Source of the DNA: Chloroflexota bacterium
GTDB taxonomy: Bacteria > Chloroflexota > Ktedonobacteria > Ktedonobacterales > Ktedonobacteraceae
DNA length: 33,433 bases
Direction: 5' to 3'
Assembly: GCA_902810755.1 (NCBI GenBank)
Contig: CADDYT010000067.1
Location: 1-33,433 of the forward strand
Shown here piece by piece: positions 24,384 to 32,127 of the stretch. Under the pieces are notes generated by a model. It was given only the letters and a program-made list of their open reading frames with translations. It made no database searches and was not told the DNA's origin. The position numbers and the translations under genes were made by a program. Numbering within the stretch: position 1 is the first letter of the stretch; each line of letters starts with the position of its first letter.

Positions 24384-24720
24384 TCATGCCAGGTTGATGC
24401 GCCGGTAGACAGCATCGAACGGGAAACTGACAGCGAGAGAGGTCAGTTCCACCATGTCTCCCTCGTTGTCAGGAGCCATCTTCCGTCAGGCCCTGGTCAA
24501 GTAGAGAGGCAAGACGGGCGGCAATGGCGGCGTGTGCCGGGCTGCCACCGGCCATATTGACAATGGCATCGCCCATATACGCCGAAGAGGGCGGGCGTAG
24601 CATAGTAACCTGACCATGCCAGTATTCGTACAGACCATCGGTATTCTCATCAAGCAGCAGGTACTGCTCAACCGGCATATAGACGGCATCATCAGTAATC
24701 ATCACCTTATCGGCTGCCAT
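24384..24720 (-). pseudogene. Uma2 family endonuclease-like gene, internally deleted and frameshifted
   Basis: ATG at 24720 has AAGGAGG 7 nt upstream and opens a good Uma2 N-terminus: YMPVEQYLLLDENTDGLYEY, GQVTMLRPPSSAYMG, NMAGGSPAHAAIAARLASLL. The frame stops at 24469 after LTEDGS. In the next frame the DNA continues at once as DNEGDMVELTSLAVSFPFDA then VYRRINLA and TGA (24384-24386), which looks like a Uma2 C-terminus. The middle of the protein, where the PD-(D/E)XK catalytic residues sit, is missing, about 80-100 codons. So start signals and both ends survive but the core has been lost. Uma2 proteins are abundant in such genomes and their role is mostly unknown. Confidence 0.6.
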
Positions 24721-24801
24721 GCCTGCACCTCCTTCTCGTTCTGGTGAGATCATTAAGTACCTATAGTTTACACGATCAATCAATGTTGCGAAAGCCCTCT
24801 C

Positions 24802-24869
24802 GGACGTGTCATGCTATCGAAAACGTCCCAGGACATCTCATGCTGATTGCCGCTCAGCATGACACGTCC
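24802..24869. repeat. Dispersed repeat as a 14-bp perfect inverted repeat
   Basis: GGACGTGTCATGCT (24802-24815) and AGCATGACACGTCC (24856-24869) are exact complements. The centre includes GATTGCCGCTCAG, as in the copy ending at 23831. It lies just upstream of the plus-strand membrane protein, within 65 bp of its start codon. Confidence 0.7.
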
Positions 24870-24932
24870 ACGGGCATTTTTCAGGGCGGGATATGCTATA
24901 ATCTTCCAGAGATAGACAGTGAGGTCATGTTC

Positions 24933-25628
24933 ATGCCATCGAGCAGTAAAAATAAAATAGCGGAACGTATTCTGGGACAATTGAAGGGGCTGCGCGAGCG
25001 TATGCAGCCGGGTGAGGAGCCGTTGCTGGATATTCCCGGTATCTGGGACAGGAAAGCGGAGGCAGAAGAGGCAGGCGGCAGTATGGCCTGCGATATTGTG
25101 CTGACCAATCAGCGATTGATGGGCTATGCTTACACCGCTTTCCCGCGCGAGCGAGTCTTTCTCGATGCCCTCCCGCTCGTGGAGATCACGGCGGTCTCGC
25201 TGCGCCACAAAACATTCGAGCCGCTGTTTCGTGAACTCCTGGTGCGCAGCCGGGAGCGCAAAGTCTACGTTCGCACCTCACGCCGCCACGTTGAGTCGCT
25301 CTATGAGGGGCTGCGTGCGGCCATTGAGGAATACGCGCCAGAGGCACAACCGGCGCTTGAGCAGGAAGAAAGCCTGCCAGGAGCTTCCGAAGCGGCAGAA
25401 CCGGGAGCGGGGAGGCCCAGGCCCGTCTACGGTCGCCAGGATATTCGCACGGCGTTTGAAAACTCGCCGCTCGCCATCACGCTTCTGCTTGTCGGCGGGC
25501 TGGCGCTGGAGGTCATCGGCATTCTGGCATGGGTCATCACAAAGAGCGCGCAAGTAGGCGGGCCGCTGTTCTTCACCGGGCTGCTCTGCGTCATCTTCTC
25601 CATCATCGTCCAACGGCAACAACGGTAA
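24933..25628 (+). CDS. Uncharacterised membrane protein with PH-like N-terminal domain
   Basis: Protein of about 231 aa. Residues about 20-125 look like a bacterial PH-like domain: GEEPLLDIPGIWDRKAE, CDIVLTNQRLMGYAYTAFPR, VFLDALPLVEITAVSLRH and SRERKVYVRTSRRHVESLYE. An acidic, Ala/Glu-rich linker (about 130-165) follows. Two membrane helices end the protein (ITLLLVGGLALEVIGILAWV and GPLFFTGLLCVIFSIIVQ). ATG at 24933 has GAGG 8 nt upstream; ATG 24927 is the alternative, and the frame further upstream runs through the dispersed repeat and is not used. The domain call is by pattern only. It converges on the next gene with 6 bp between stop codons. Confidence 0.8.
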   Translation: MPSSSKNKIAERILGQLKGLRERMQPGEEPLLDIPGIWDRKAEAEEAGGSMACDIVLTNQRLMGYAYTAFPRERVFLDALPLVEITAVSLRHKTFEPLFRELLVRSRERKVYVRTSRRHVESLYEGLRAAIEEYAPEAQPALEQEESLPGASEAAEPGAGRPRPVYGRQDIRTAFENSPLAITLLLVGGLALEVIGILAWVITKSAQVGGPLFFTGLLCVIFSIIVQRQQR

Positions 25629-25634
25629 TGCTGC

Positions 25635-27089
25635 CTATAAATTTTCTGCCAGTTGGATGGCGAGTTGATGGGCCAGATTTTGCTCGTAGCTGTCGGCAAG
25701 CGGGAGGTAAGGCCAGTAGCGGTGAGCGGTGGCATTAGCGGCCAGCAGCACGCCGAAGCGTTGCAGGCAGTACGCGCCGGGCAGGGGATAGGCGGATGGC
25801 GGGGGCGTGGTGTTTGTCTGCTGCGTGGCGCTGGCGACGGCCAGGCAACCGGCAGAGCGGGGCGTGGCGGAGACAAAATTCCATGTCAGCGGAAATGGGA
25901 TCGCGCTATCTCCCAGAACGCTGCCCATCTCAACTTCATGCTCCGCCTCTGTGCAGGTCGGGCTGCTCAGCAGTTGTCCGGGCAGCACGCTAACGCTCCA
26001 GCTGGTTCCGCTCCAGCTTATCCGCACCGGCATGAAATACTCATTCCCCTGCTCAAAATCCAGAAAACTGTCAGGCTGGTTGCGGGCAATGATACGCCCA
26101 CCCGGCAACGCATATGTCCAGGATGTGCGCGCCACAACAAAGACGTTCCAGTCTGTCGAGAAAGCCGGTGAGGTATGGAAAAGCTGCGCCGGGAACGCGC
26201 AAAACAGGTGGCAATCCTGCTGCTGAAACACACAGGTATTGCCCAGGCCAGAACTGATACAGGTTGCGGCGCCGGTAGAAACCTGTGTATCCAGCGCAAA
26301 ACGCAGGGTTGCTGTTAATGGCTCCTGTGCGGCGACGAAACAATACGCGACCCGCCCCGACGGCTTGCACGCCGCTGAAGGCGCCACCGCATACAATTCT
26401 CCGGGGCGCACAGTATCAGTAGACTGCATCGTATCAAGAGCCGCCTGTGTCGAGTGTATCAAAGCCACACGCTGCTTATCCGGCAGGTTCGCCAGTGAAA
26501 CGGTGAAGGTAATCAGCCAGGCAAAAACTTTCGCATTGACCGCTACAGCGTGAGCAAGACAGGTATTCAGCCCTGAGCCACCCGGAACAGAGAGTGTACA
26601 ACTGACAGGCTCAAACGGGCTGGCCTGCCAGCTCAGCACGTGCAAACCGCGCGACAGACGCAAAGGGGGCGCACCTACCGGTGGCAGATGCGCGACGCGG
26701 TGTCCATCGATAAACAGTTGCCCCCAGGGGGGATTTCCCTGCGCATAGAAAAAATCGCTCTCTTCCACCGGCGTTGGCGTTGAGCGAAGCAGGCCGGTGA
26801 TGACATTGCGCATTGATGAAGAATTGCCCACGAAGACGGAGAGCAGGAGCAAGACAACCATCACTGTCACCACAGCCTGCAATGCGCGCTGACGTCTTGT
26901 CCAGCGCCGTCGCAAGCCTGAGCGGCTTCTACGGGTGGGAACAGCTATTGGAACTTCGCTCCTCTCACTTCTGGGCCACGCCGACTCCTCTCCCGTTTCA
27001 GTCTGCTCTGTCGCGTCGAGGTCGGTAATTTCGACATCAAACGCATCGTCATCCGATATGTGAGAAGGCTCAAATGGTTGTTCTGGCAT
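25635..27089 (-). CDS. Large single-pass membrane protein, uncharacterised
   Basis: Protein of 484 aa. An acidic cytoplasmic N-terminus (1-45) is followed by a basic patch RRSRSGLRRRWTRRQR and one hydrophobic helix at about 70-90 (AVVTVMVVLLLLSVFVG), so most of it (about 90-484) is outside the membrane. Early in the outer part is GQLFIDGHRVAHLPPVGAPP, which resembles a PEGA-like carbohydrate or wall-binding beta segment. Many Cys residues (about 15) are scattered in the outer part and may form disulfides. I do not recognise the rest. There is no strong ribosome binding site before ATG 27089 (GAGG lies about 14 nt away). It runs in the same direction as the LacI gene 27 nt upstream and may be co-transcribed with it. 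Confidence 0.8.
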   Translation of the reverse strand: MPEQPFEPSHISDDDAFDVEITDLDATEQTETGEESAWPRSERSEVPIAVPTRRSRSGLRRRWTRRQRALQAVVTVMVVLLLLSVFVGNSSSMRNVITGLLRSTPTPVEESDFFYAQGNPPWGQLFIDGHRVAHLPPVGAPPLRLSRGLHVLSWQASPFEPVSCTLSVPGGSGLNTCLAHAVAVNAKVFAWLITFTVSLANLPDKQRVALIHSTQAALDTMQSTDTVRPGELYAVAPSAACKPSGRVAYCFVAAQEPLTATLRFALDTQVSTGAATCISSGLGNTCVFQQQDCHLFCAFPAQLFHTSPAFSTDWNVFVVARTSWTYALPGGRIIARNQPDSFLDFEQGNEYFMPVRISWSGTSWSVSVLPGQLLSSPTCTEAEHEVEMGSVLGDSAIPFPLTWNFVSATPRSAGCLAVASATQQTNTTPPPSAYPLPGAYCLQRFGVLLAANATAHRYWPYLPLADSYEQNLAHQLAIQLAENL

Positions 27090-27116
27090 AGGGATCGCTC
27101 TGCCTCGTAAAGGAAA

Positions 27117-28145
27117 CTACGGGGCTTGCTGCTCCACAGGGCGTGGGGCCGCCGCCGTCGTAGTGCGTTCTACCAGCGTTGCTTGCAGGCGAATGAGTTC
27201 TGGCGGAGCATGGGGATTGTCAATGAGGTCAATCAGTTTCTCGACGCCCCACTCGCCCATCTGCTGCATCGGCTGCTGCATCGTCGTCAGGCCAAGCAAT
27301 TCTGAAATTTCAATGCCGTCATAGCCAATCAGGGACAGTTCTTCCGGGATAGCTATATTCAATGCTCTTGCCACTTCCAGCACGCCAATCGCCTGCACGT
27401 CGGAGGCGGCGAAAACAGCAGTGGGCCGCTCTCTGCAGCTCAGCAGTTTGAAGGCAACGCGCTTGCCATCCTGGCGGTTCCATTCACTGGTCAGCATCAA
27501 CTCCGGGTCAACCTGCAAACCGGCCTCACCAAAGGCACGGTGCAGCCCGATCAAACGGTCATACGCGGGGTTAAATTTGAAATTCCCCTCTATGAGGCCA
27601 TTGATAAAACCAATGCGCCGGTGGCCTTTCTCGATCAGATACTTGACCGCCCGGTATCCCCCCTCGATGTTATCGACGACCAGCGAGGTGAAATAGGGGC
27701 TGTAGCGATCCACCAGCACGACCGGCAAGCCCGCCTGCTGGAAACCATGCGCAAACGGCTCTTCTACCATCAGGGAAATAACCAGCAAGCCATCAACTTT
27801 GCGGCGCATAGGCAGTTCAGAAAAATAGCGCCTGGATTGCTCCTGTGTCTCCACATTGTAGAGAAGCAGTTCTCTTCCGGCCCGTGCCAGCGCGGCCTCT
27901 ACGCCTCGCAACACTTCATTGTTGAAAGGGCGGGTAAAAAAAGGCACCACAACCCCGATTGCTCCGGTGCGCTTCGAAACCATGCTGCGAGCAATCGGGT
28001 CGGGCTTGTAATTCAATTGCGCAATCGCGGCCAGCACCTTCTCACGAGTCGCCGCTTTGACGCCGGGACTATTATTGATGACCCGTGAGACTGTTCCGAT
28101 GCCAACGCCTGCTGCTCGCGCTACATCGTGAATCGTCGCTGTCAT
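27117..28145 (-). CDS. LacI family transcriptional regulator
   Basis: Repressor of 342 aa. The HTH at 1-50 reads MTATIHDVARAAGVGIGTVS, then RVINNSPGVKAATREKVLAA. The hinge helix region IARSMVSKRTGAIGVVVPFF leads to the periplasmic-binding-like sugar domain (about 60-330) with DNIEGGYRAVKYLIEKGHRR and AVFAASDVQAIGVLEVARAL and LSLIGYDGIEISELL. ATG at 28145 is the family start. An open frame extends to 28238 and crosses the operator, so I reject it. A perfect palindrome sits 30 bp upstream and a close match before the divergent sugar ABC operon, so it probably represses both itself and the importer. The inducer is likely the imported sugar. Confidence 0.93.
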   Translation of the reverse strand: MTATIHDVARAAGVGIGTVSRVINNSPGVKAATREKVLAAIAQLNYKPDPIARSMVSKRTGAIGVVVPFFTRPFNNEVLRGVEAALARAGRELLLYNVETQEQSRRYFSELPMRRKVDGLLVISLMVEEPFAHGFQQAGLPVVLVDRYSPYFTSLVVDNIEGGYRAVKYLIEKGHRRIGFINGLIEGNFKFNPAYDRLIGLHRAFGEAGLQVDPELMLTSEWNRQDGKRVAFKLLSCRERPTAVFAASDVQAIGVLEVARALNIAIPEELSLIGYDGIEISELLGLTTMQQPMQQMGEWGVEKLIDLIDNPHAPPELIRLQATLVERTTTAAAPRPVEQQAP

Positions 28146-28174
28146 AGACACTCGCCGACACCTGAACGTCCCTC

Positions 28175-28196
28175 TTTCTGGAAACGTTTCCAGAAA
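28175..28196. promoter_or_regulatory. LacI operator O1, perfect 22-bp palindrome
   Basis: The palindrome is centred on AAACGTTT, with the core TGGAAACGTTTCCA at 28179-28192 and flanks TTTC/GAAA that also pair. It has the LacI/CcpA/GalR-type core with central CG. It sits between the predicted regulator promoter and its start codon. Confidence 0.75.
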
Positions 28197-28221
28197 AAAG
28201 AACAAAACATACCTTGTTGTC

Positions 28222-28251
28222 AGCATAACATACTTCATTATCTGCTGTAAA
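28222..28251 (-). promoter_or_regulatory. Predicted promoter of the LacI gene
   Basis: On the minus strand TTTACA (28251-28246), 18-nt spacer, TATGCT (28227-28222). The start would be near 28215, so operator O1 lies just downstream, as expected for autorepression. The -10 matches only 4 of 6. Confidence 0.35.
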
Positions 28252-28343
28252 GGGAAGAAAGTGGAGAAAACGGAGAAACAGTAGAGGTGATCTTTGCAAA
28301 TTCATGAGGTTATGGCGCAAAAAGAGCCGCTTTCCTATTTACA

Positions 28344-28373
28344 TTCACAAAATTTTATGTTACTGTTTACCAT
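28344..28373 (+). promoter_or_regulatory. Possible promoter of the sugar ABC operon
   Basis: TTCACA (28344-28349), 18-nt spacer, TACCAT (28368-28373). Operator O2 begins 9 nt later, so a bound repressor would block it. The -10 is weak and the leader to the first gene would be about 370 nt. Confidence 0.35.
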
Positions 28374-28381
28374 ATAGCTGA

Positions 28382-28395
28382 TGGAAACGTTTCCC
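28382..28395. promoter_or_regulatory. LacI operator O2
   Basis: TGGAAACGTTTCCC, one base away from the O1 core TGGAAACGTTTCCA. Centres of O1 and O2 are 203 bp apart, close enough for repressor looping across the divergent promoters. Confidence 0.65.
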
Positions 28396-28747
28396 AATAT
28401 CTCTCAGGTTAGACGATGTGAGAACTGCCTCTCAAGTGGCGTATTATCGTAAAGAGGGTTGTTTTTCTGCGATATAGGCCGTCTTATTTACGGCAGAAAG
28501 GAGACGAAACCAGAACAGGGGAAAAAGCGTGTCATTCATTACAGGAATGGCGACGCTTGTTCGATTCTTCATCTGTGATGTTGGGAGAGGTGCAGCCTGA
28601 CACGACAGCGGGCATCCAGGTTTGATCCAGACAGCAGAATACAGCAAACAAAACTTGCAAGCCGCTCTCAACACACGTCTATTTGCGTAGTGCTTTCATT
28701 CATGTAGTTCGCTCCAACGGTAAGTAGTCCGTCCAAAGGAGGACCTT

Positions 28748-30091
28748 ATGATTCCTGAACAGCGTGAAGCCTTAGACGAAATCATCGTAAAGATTCGCTC
28801 CGGGCGTATGACGCGACGCACCTTCCTGGAACGCGCTGTTGCCGTCGGTCTGACAAGCAGTGCAGCGGTGTCGCTGCTGGAAGCATGCGGTGGAACAAGC
28901 AACAGCAGCGGGGGCAACGGTCAGACCATCAATCTCGTCTGGCAGACGGAAAACGATACATCAGGCACGTATCCGGCAATTGTGGACGCCTACAACAAAT
29001 CCAACAAGGATGGCATTCATGTTACCTGGCATAACGGGCCATCAGGTACCGGTGACATCCTCACGATCTACACCACAATGCTCCGTGCGCGCAGCAGCAG
29101 TATCGACGTCATGTCTATCGACGTTGTCTATCCCGCCGAATTTGCCGCCAACGGGTGGAGCGTGGATTTGACCAGCAGGTGGCCGGCCAGCGACCGCGCC
29201 AACTATCTGCAAGGGCCAATCAAATCCTGCACCTACCAGGGCCAGATCGTTGCGGCCCCGCTGCGCACGGACCTGGGCATTCTCTACTACCGCACAGATA
29301 TCATCTCCACTCCCCCCAAGACCTTTGATGATCTGGTATCTGAAGCCAAGAGCAATGCCTCCAAGGCCAAATACGGCTATGTCTGGCAGGGATCACAGTA
29401 CGAAGGACTGGTCTGTGACTTTGTCGAGGTTCTGGGCGGCTACGGTGGCACCGTGCTTGACCCCAACAACTCCAAGAGCGTGACCGTCAACAGCCCCCAG
29501 GGATTGCAGGCGCTGACGGAAATGGTCAGCTGGGTTGGGACGATCTCGCCTACCGCTGTTACCACCTTCACCGAGGAGCCATGCCGCCAGGCCTTCCAGA
29601 ACGGTGATGCCATCTTCATGCGCAACTGGCCCTATGCCTACTCGCTGGGCAATAACGCCAGCCAGTCAAAGGTGGCCGGCAAGTTCGACATCACCTCCAT
29701 CCCTTATGGAGGCAGTAACACCACCGGTCACTCCTGCACCGGCGGCTGGAATATGGCCATCAACGCCTTCTCCAAGCAACCTGATGCTTCCTGGAAGTTC
29801 ATGCAGTATATGCTTGGAGCAAGCGCGCAGAAGACGCTGGCGATTATGGGATCATTCACTCCCGCTCTGCAAAGTGTCTACAATGATCCTGAAGTGCAGC
29901 AGAAGCAGCCGCTCTTCACCAAGCTCGCCCCGATCCTGCAAAATGCGCTGCCGCGCCCGGTCTCCCCGGTCTACCCGGACCTGTCCAACATCATTCAGAC
30001 GCAGGTTCACCAGGCGCTCACCAAGCAGATCACGCCGCAGGCCGCGCTGAGCGCCATGCAGAGCCAGTTGCAAGCCCTGGTCAACAAGTAG
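28748..30091 (+). CDS. Sugar ABC transporter substrate-binding lipoprotein, Tat-type signal
   Basis: Extracellular solute-binding protein, family 1, 447 aa. The signal region has a twin arginine (TRRTFLER, Arg23-Arg24), a hydrophobic core VAVGLTSSAAVSLL and a lipobox LEAC with Cys47, so it is exported folded by Tat and lipid-anchored outside. The mature part has the type 1 binding fold: TINLVWQTENDTSGTYPA, MSIDVVYPAEFAANGW, RTDLGILYYRTDI, and a conserved late block WNMAINAFSKQPDASWKFMQ. AAAGGAGG lies before the ATG. It is the first gene of the importer operon with two permeases and is controlled by the LacI-type repressor. The sugar cannot be named. Confidence 0.94.
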   Translation: MIPEQREALDEIIVKIRSGRMTRRTFLERAVAVGLTSSAAVSLLEACGGTSNSSGGNGQTINLVWQTENDTSGTYPAIVDAYNKSNKDGIHVTWHNGPSGTGDILTIYTTMLRARSSSIDVMSIDVVYPAEFAANGWSVDLTSRWPASDRANYLQGPIKSCTYQGQIVAAPLRTDLGILYYRTDIISTPPKTFDDLVSEAKSNASKAKYGYVWQGSQYEGLVCDFVEVLGGYGGTVLDPNNSKSVTVNSPQGLQALTEMVSWVGTISPTAVTTFTEEPCRQAFQNGDAIFMRNWPYAYSLGNNASQSKVAGKFDITSIPYGGSNTTGHSCTGGWNMAINAFSKQPDASWKFMQYMLGASAQKTLAIMGSFTPALQSVYNDPEVQQKQPLFTKLAPILQNALPRPVSPVYPDLSNIIQTQVHQALTKQITPQAALSAMQSQLQALVNK

Positions 30092-30105
30092 ATGTCGTCA
30101 CAGCC

Positions 30106-30151
30106 ATGAGGTGGCCTTTACAAGGCTGCCTCATCGGCCCGTCATTCGGGC
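30106..30151 (+). terminator. Two stem-loops between binding protein and permease genes
   Basis: ATGAGG...CCTCAT (30106-30134), with an inner GCCTT/AAGGC, is followed by GCCCG/CGGGC (30137-30151). They lie right after the binding-protein stop and before the first permease. No T-run follows, so they probably act as a partial terminator or RNA stabiliser that keeps the binding protein more abundant than the permeases. Confidence 0.5.
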
Positions 30152-30208
30152 GGCCTCCGTGCTATAACTCTGGTATTTTGTCAAAATAAGAGTAGGGGAA
30201 AAAGCATC

Positions 30209-31138
30209 ATGGCGACTACGACACAAACGGCCTCCGTGCCAACACCAAAACAAAGTTTGCGTGAGCGCCTGGATTTAGGTAGCGGCGTTTTTCCTTATTT
30301 TCTGGTAGCTCCTACCATCATCATTATTGCCGCCGTCGCTGTCTATCCAATCATCGATTCGATACGTCTCAGCCTGCTCACGAATCCGTTAGTGCCGACC
30401 GGCAATACCTTTGCCGGATTAAACAGCTATATTCAGGCCATCGGTGATCCAGAATTCCAGGGGTCAATCAGTACCACCATCATCTTCAGTATCCTGAGCG
30501 TGGCTGCGGAGACCGTCATCGGCTTTGCCCTCGCTCTCCTGATGAACCAGACCTTTCGCGGTCGCGGTCTGGTGCGCACGGCCATTCTCATTCCTTTTGC
30601 TTTCCCGACCATCGTCTCCAGCACCATCTGGTTGCTGATGTTTAACGCCCAGAACGGCGTGATGACCTATCTGATGCAGGTCTTCCATCTGCTCTCCCCC
30701 GGCGATACCCTGCTGCGCACCACCAACGGCATCATCGCTGCCGCCGTCATCATCGATGTCTGGAAAACCACCCCGTTCATGGCCTTGCTCATTCTGGCCG
30801 GCCTGCAGGTCATTCCGAAAGAACTCTACGAAGCGGCTGGCGTGGATGGCAGCAATCGCTGGCAACAGTTCTGGACTATTACTCTGCCCATGCTCAGAGG
30901 GGCGCTTTTGATCGCGCTGATGTTCCGTCTGCTGGACGCCCTGCGCGCCTTCGATCTTTTCTACGTCCTCACCGGCGGTGGCCGACAGGTAGAGACGATG
31001 GCGACCTACGCTTACGCGAATATGTTCCAGAGCCCGCCTCTCGACTTCCCCACAGGCGTGGCAGCTACCATCATCCTCTTTATCATCTGCGCCATTGTCA
31101 GTAGTGTCATCGTTACGTTTTCACGCATCAACCAGTAA
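30209..31138 (+). CDS. Sugar ABC transporter permease (MalF/UgpA type)
   Basis: Inner-membrane permease of 309 aa with about six hydrophobic helices between residues 28 and 305 (for example YFLVAPTIIIIAAVAVYPII and SVAAETVIGFALALLM). The EAA loop that contacts the ATPase is EAAGVDGSNRWQQFWTITLP (about 209-228). It pairs with the MalG-type permease 17 bp downstream and takes sugar from the binding protein encoded upstream. Its AGGGGAAAAAGC ribosome binding region precedes the ATG. Confidence 0.94.
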   Translation: MATTTQTASVPTPKQSLRERLDLGSGVFPYFLVAPTIIIIAAVAVYPIIDSIRLSLLTNPLVPTGNTFAGLNSYIQAIGDPEFQGSISTTIIFSILSVAAETVIGFALALLMNQTFRGRGLVRTAILIPFAFPTIVSSTIWLLMFNAQNGVMTYLMQVFHLLSPGDTLLRTTNGIIAAAVIIDVWKTTPFMALLILAGLQVIPKELYEAAGVDGSNRWQQFWTITLPMLRGALLIALMFRLLDALRAFDLFYVLTGGGRQVETMATYAYANMFQSPPLDFPTGVAATIILFIICAIVSSVIVTFSRINQ

Positions 31139-31155
31139 GGAAAGGGAGGTCTCTC

Positions 31156-32049
31156 ATGGCAGTACAGGAACAGGTTGCCCCGGTGGCACGGGCAGAAGCA
31201 GGCAGCCAGGAAAGACGACCGTTCGCGTGGGGAACGGTGGGCCGCTATGTTGCGGTGGCAGTTGTGCTGATCTTTGCCCTCTTCCCCTTCTACTGGACCT
31301 TGATCACCTCGATCAAGCAGGATGTGGAAATTAACAGCTCACCGCCCACCCTCATTCCACATACATTTACCTTTAACAATTACGTCAACGCTTTCCTGAG
31401 CGTCCAGCCAGCTTTCGCAAAAGACCTGTTGAACAGTACCATCGTTGCAATTGTGACGACTATTCTGGCCCTGCTCTTCGGTTCAATCTGCGCCTATGCC
31501 ATTGCCCGCACGAAATTCCTGGGCAAAAGCGCCGTGCTGGCGATTATCCTCTCGGTGCAGATGTTCCCGCTCATCGCGCTGGTGGGGCCGCTCTACGTCT
31601 TTTTCACCGATATCGGGGCCTACAATACCTACGTCGCCCTGATTATCCCCTATCTGGTAATCGCCCTGCCTGTCACCGTCTACTTCCTGACGTCCTTCTT
31701 CCGCGACCTACCCCCGGATCTGGAAGAGGCGGCGCTGGTGGACGGCACCACGCGCCTGGGCGCTCTCTGGCGCATCGTCCTGCCGCTGACGGCGCCGGGC
31801 GTCTTTACCACCGCGATTCTCTCATTCATCACCGTCTGGAACGACTTCCTCTTCGGTCTGACTATGACCGCAGATTCAACCGCGCAGACGGTGACGGTAG
31901 CCATCCCGCTCTTTAACGGACAGCACCAGATCGCCTTTGGCGAGGTCTCCGCCGCTGCGATCATTGTGACCATTCCGCTGGTCATTGCCGTGCTGTTCTT
32001 GCAGCGCCGCATCGTCTCCGGCCTCACTGCCGGCGCCGTGAAGGGCTAA
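31156..32049 (+). CDS. Sugar ABC transporter permease (MalG/UgpE type)
   Basis: Second permease of the importer, 297 aa, six expected helices starting at about residue 30 (YVAVAVVLIFALFPFYWTLI). Family blocks include NSTIVAIVTTILALLFGSIC, MFPLIALVGPLYVFFTDIG and the EAA loop EEAALVDGTTRLGALWRIVL (about 192-211). It is the last gene of the operon, ending directly at a 36-bp perfect inverted repeat. No ATP-binding subunit is encoded in this operon, so it likely borrows an MsmX-type ATPase made elsewhere. Confidence 0.94.
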   Translation: MAVQEQVAPVARAEAGSQERRPFAWGTVGRYVAVAVVLIFALFPFYWTLITSIKQDVEINSSPPTLIPHTFTFNNYVNAFLSVQPAFAKDLLNSTIVAIVTTILALLFGSICAYAIARTKFLGKSAVLAIILSVQMFPLIALVGPLYVFFTDIGAYNTYVALIIPYLVIALPVTVYFLTSFFRDLPPDLEEAALVDGTTRLGALWRIVLPLTAPGVFTTAILSFITVWNDFLFGLTMTADSTAQTVTVAIPLFNGQHQIAFGEVSAAAIIVTIPLVIAVLFLQRRIVSGLTAGAVKG

Positions 32050-32127
32050 AAATGGAAGAGGAACAGAGAGCATAAAATGGCCGCGCCTGGACGCGGCCAT
32101 TTTATGCTCTCTGTTCCTCTTCCATTT
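32050..32127. terminator. Bidirectional terminator, perfect 36-bp inverted repeat
   Basis: Arms 32050-32085 and 32092-32127 are exact reverse complements around a 6-nt loop CCTGGA. The stem starts right after the permease TAA (32047-32049) and ends inside the TAA of the convergent aldo/keto reductase (32126-32128). Each strand ends the stem in CATTT, giving a short U-run. Confidence 0.85.

Larger units (their letters stand above)
28146..28747. other. Divergent control region of the LacI gene and the sugar ABC operon
   Basis: About 600 bp. The left 250 bp hold the two operators and both promoter candidates. From about 28396 to 28730 there is a long leader toward the ABC operon with a 7-bp inverted repeat TTTCTGC/GCAGAAA (about 28465-28502) and no gene I can support. 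A 76-codon minus-strand frame at 28444-28674 has no start signal. Confidence 0.5.
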
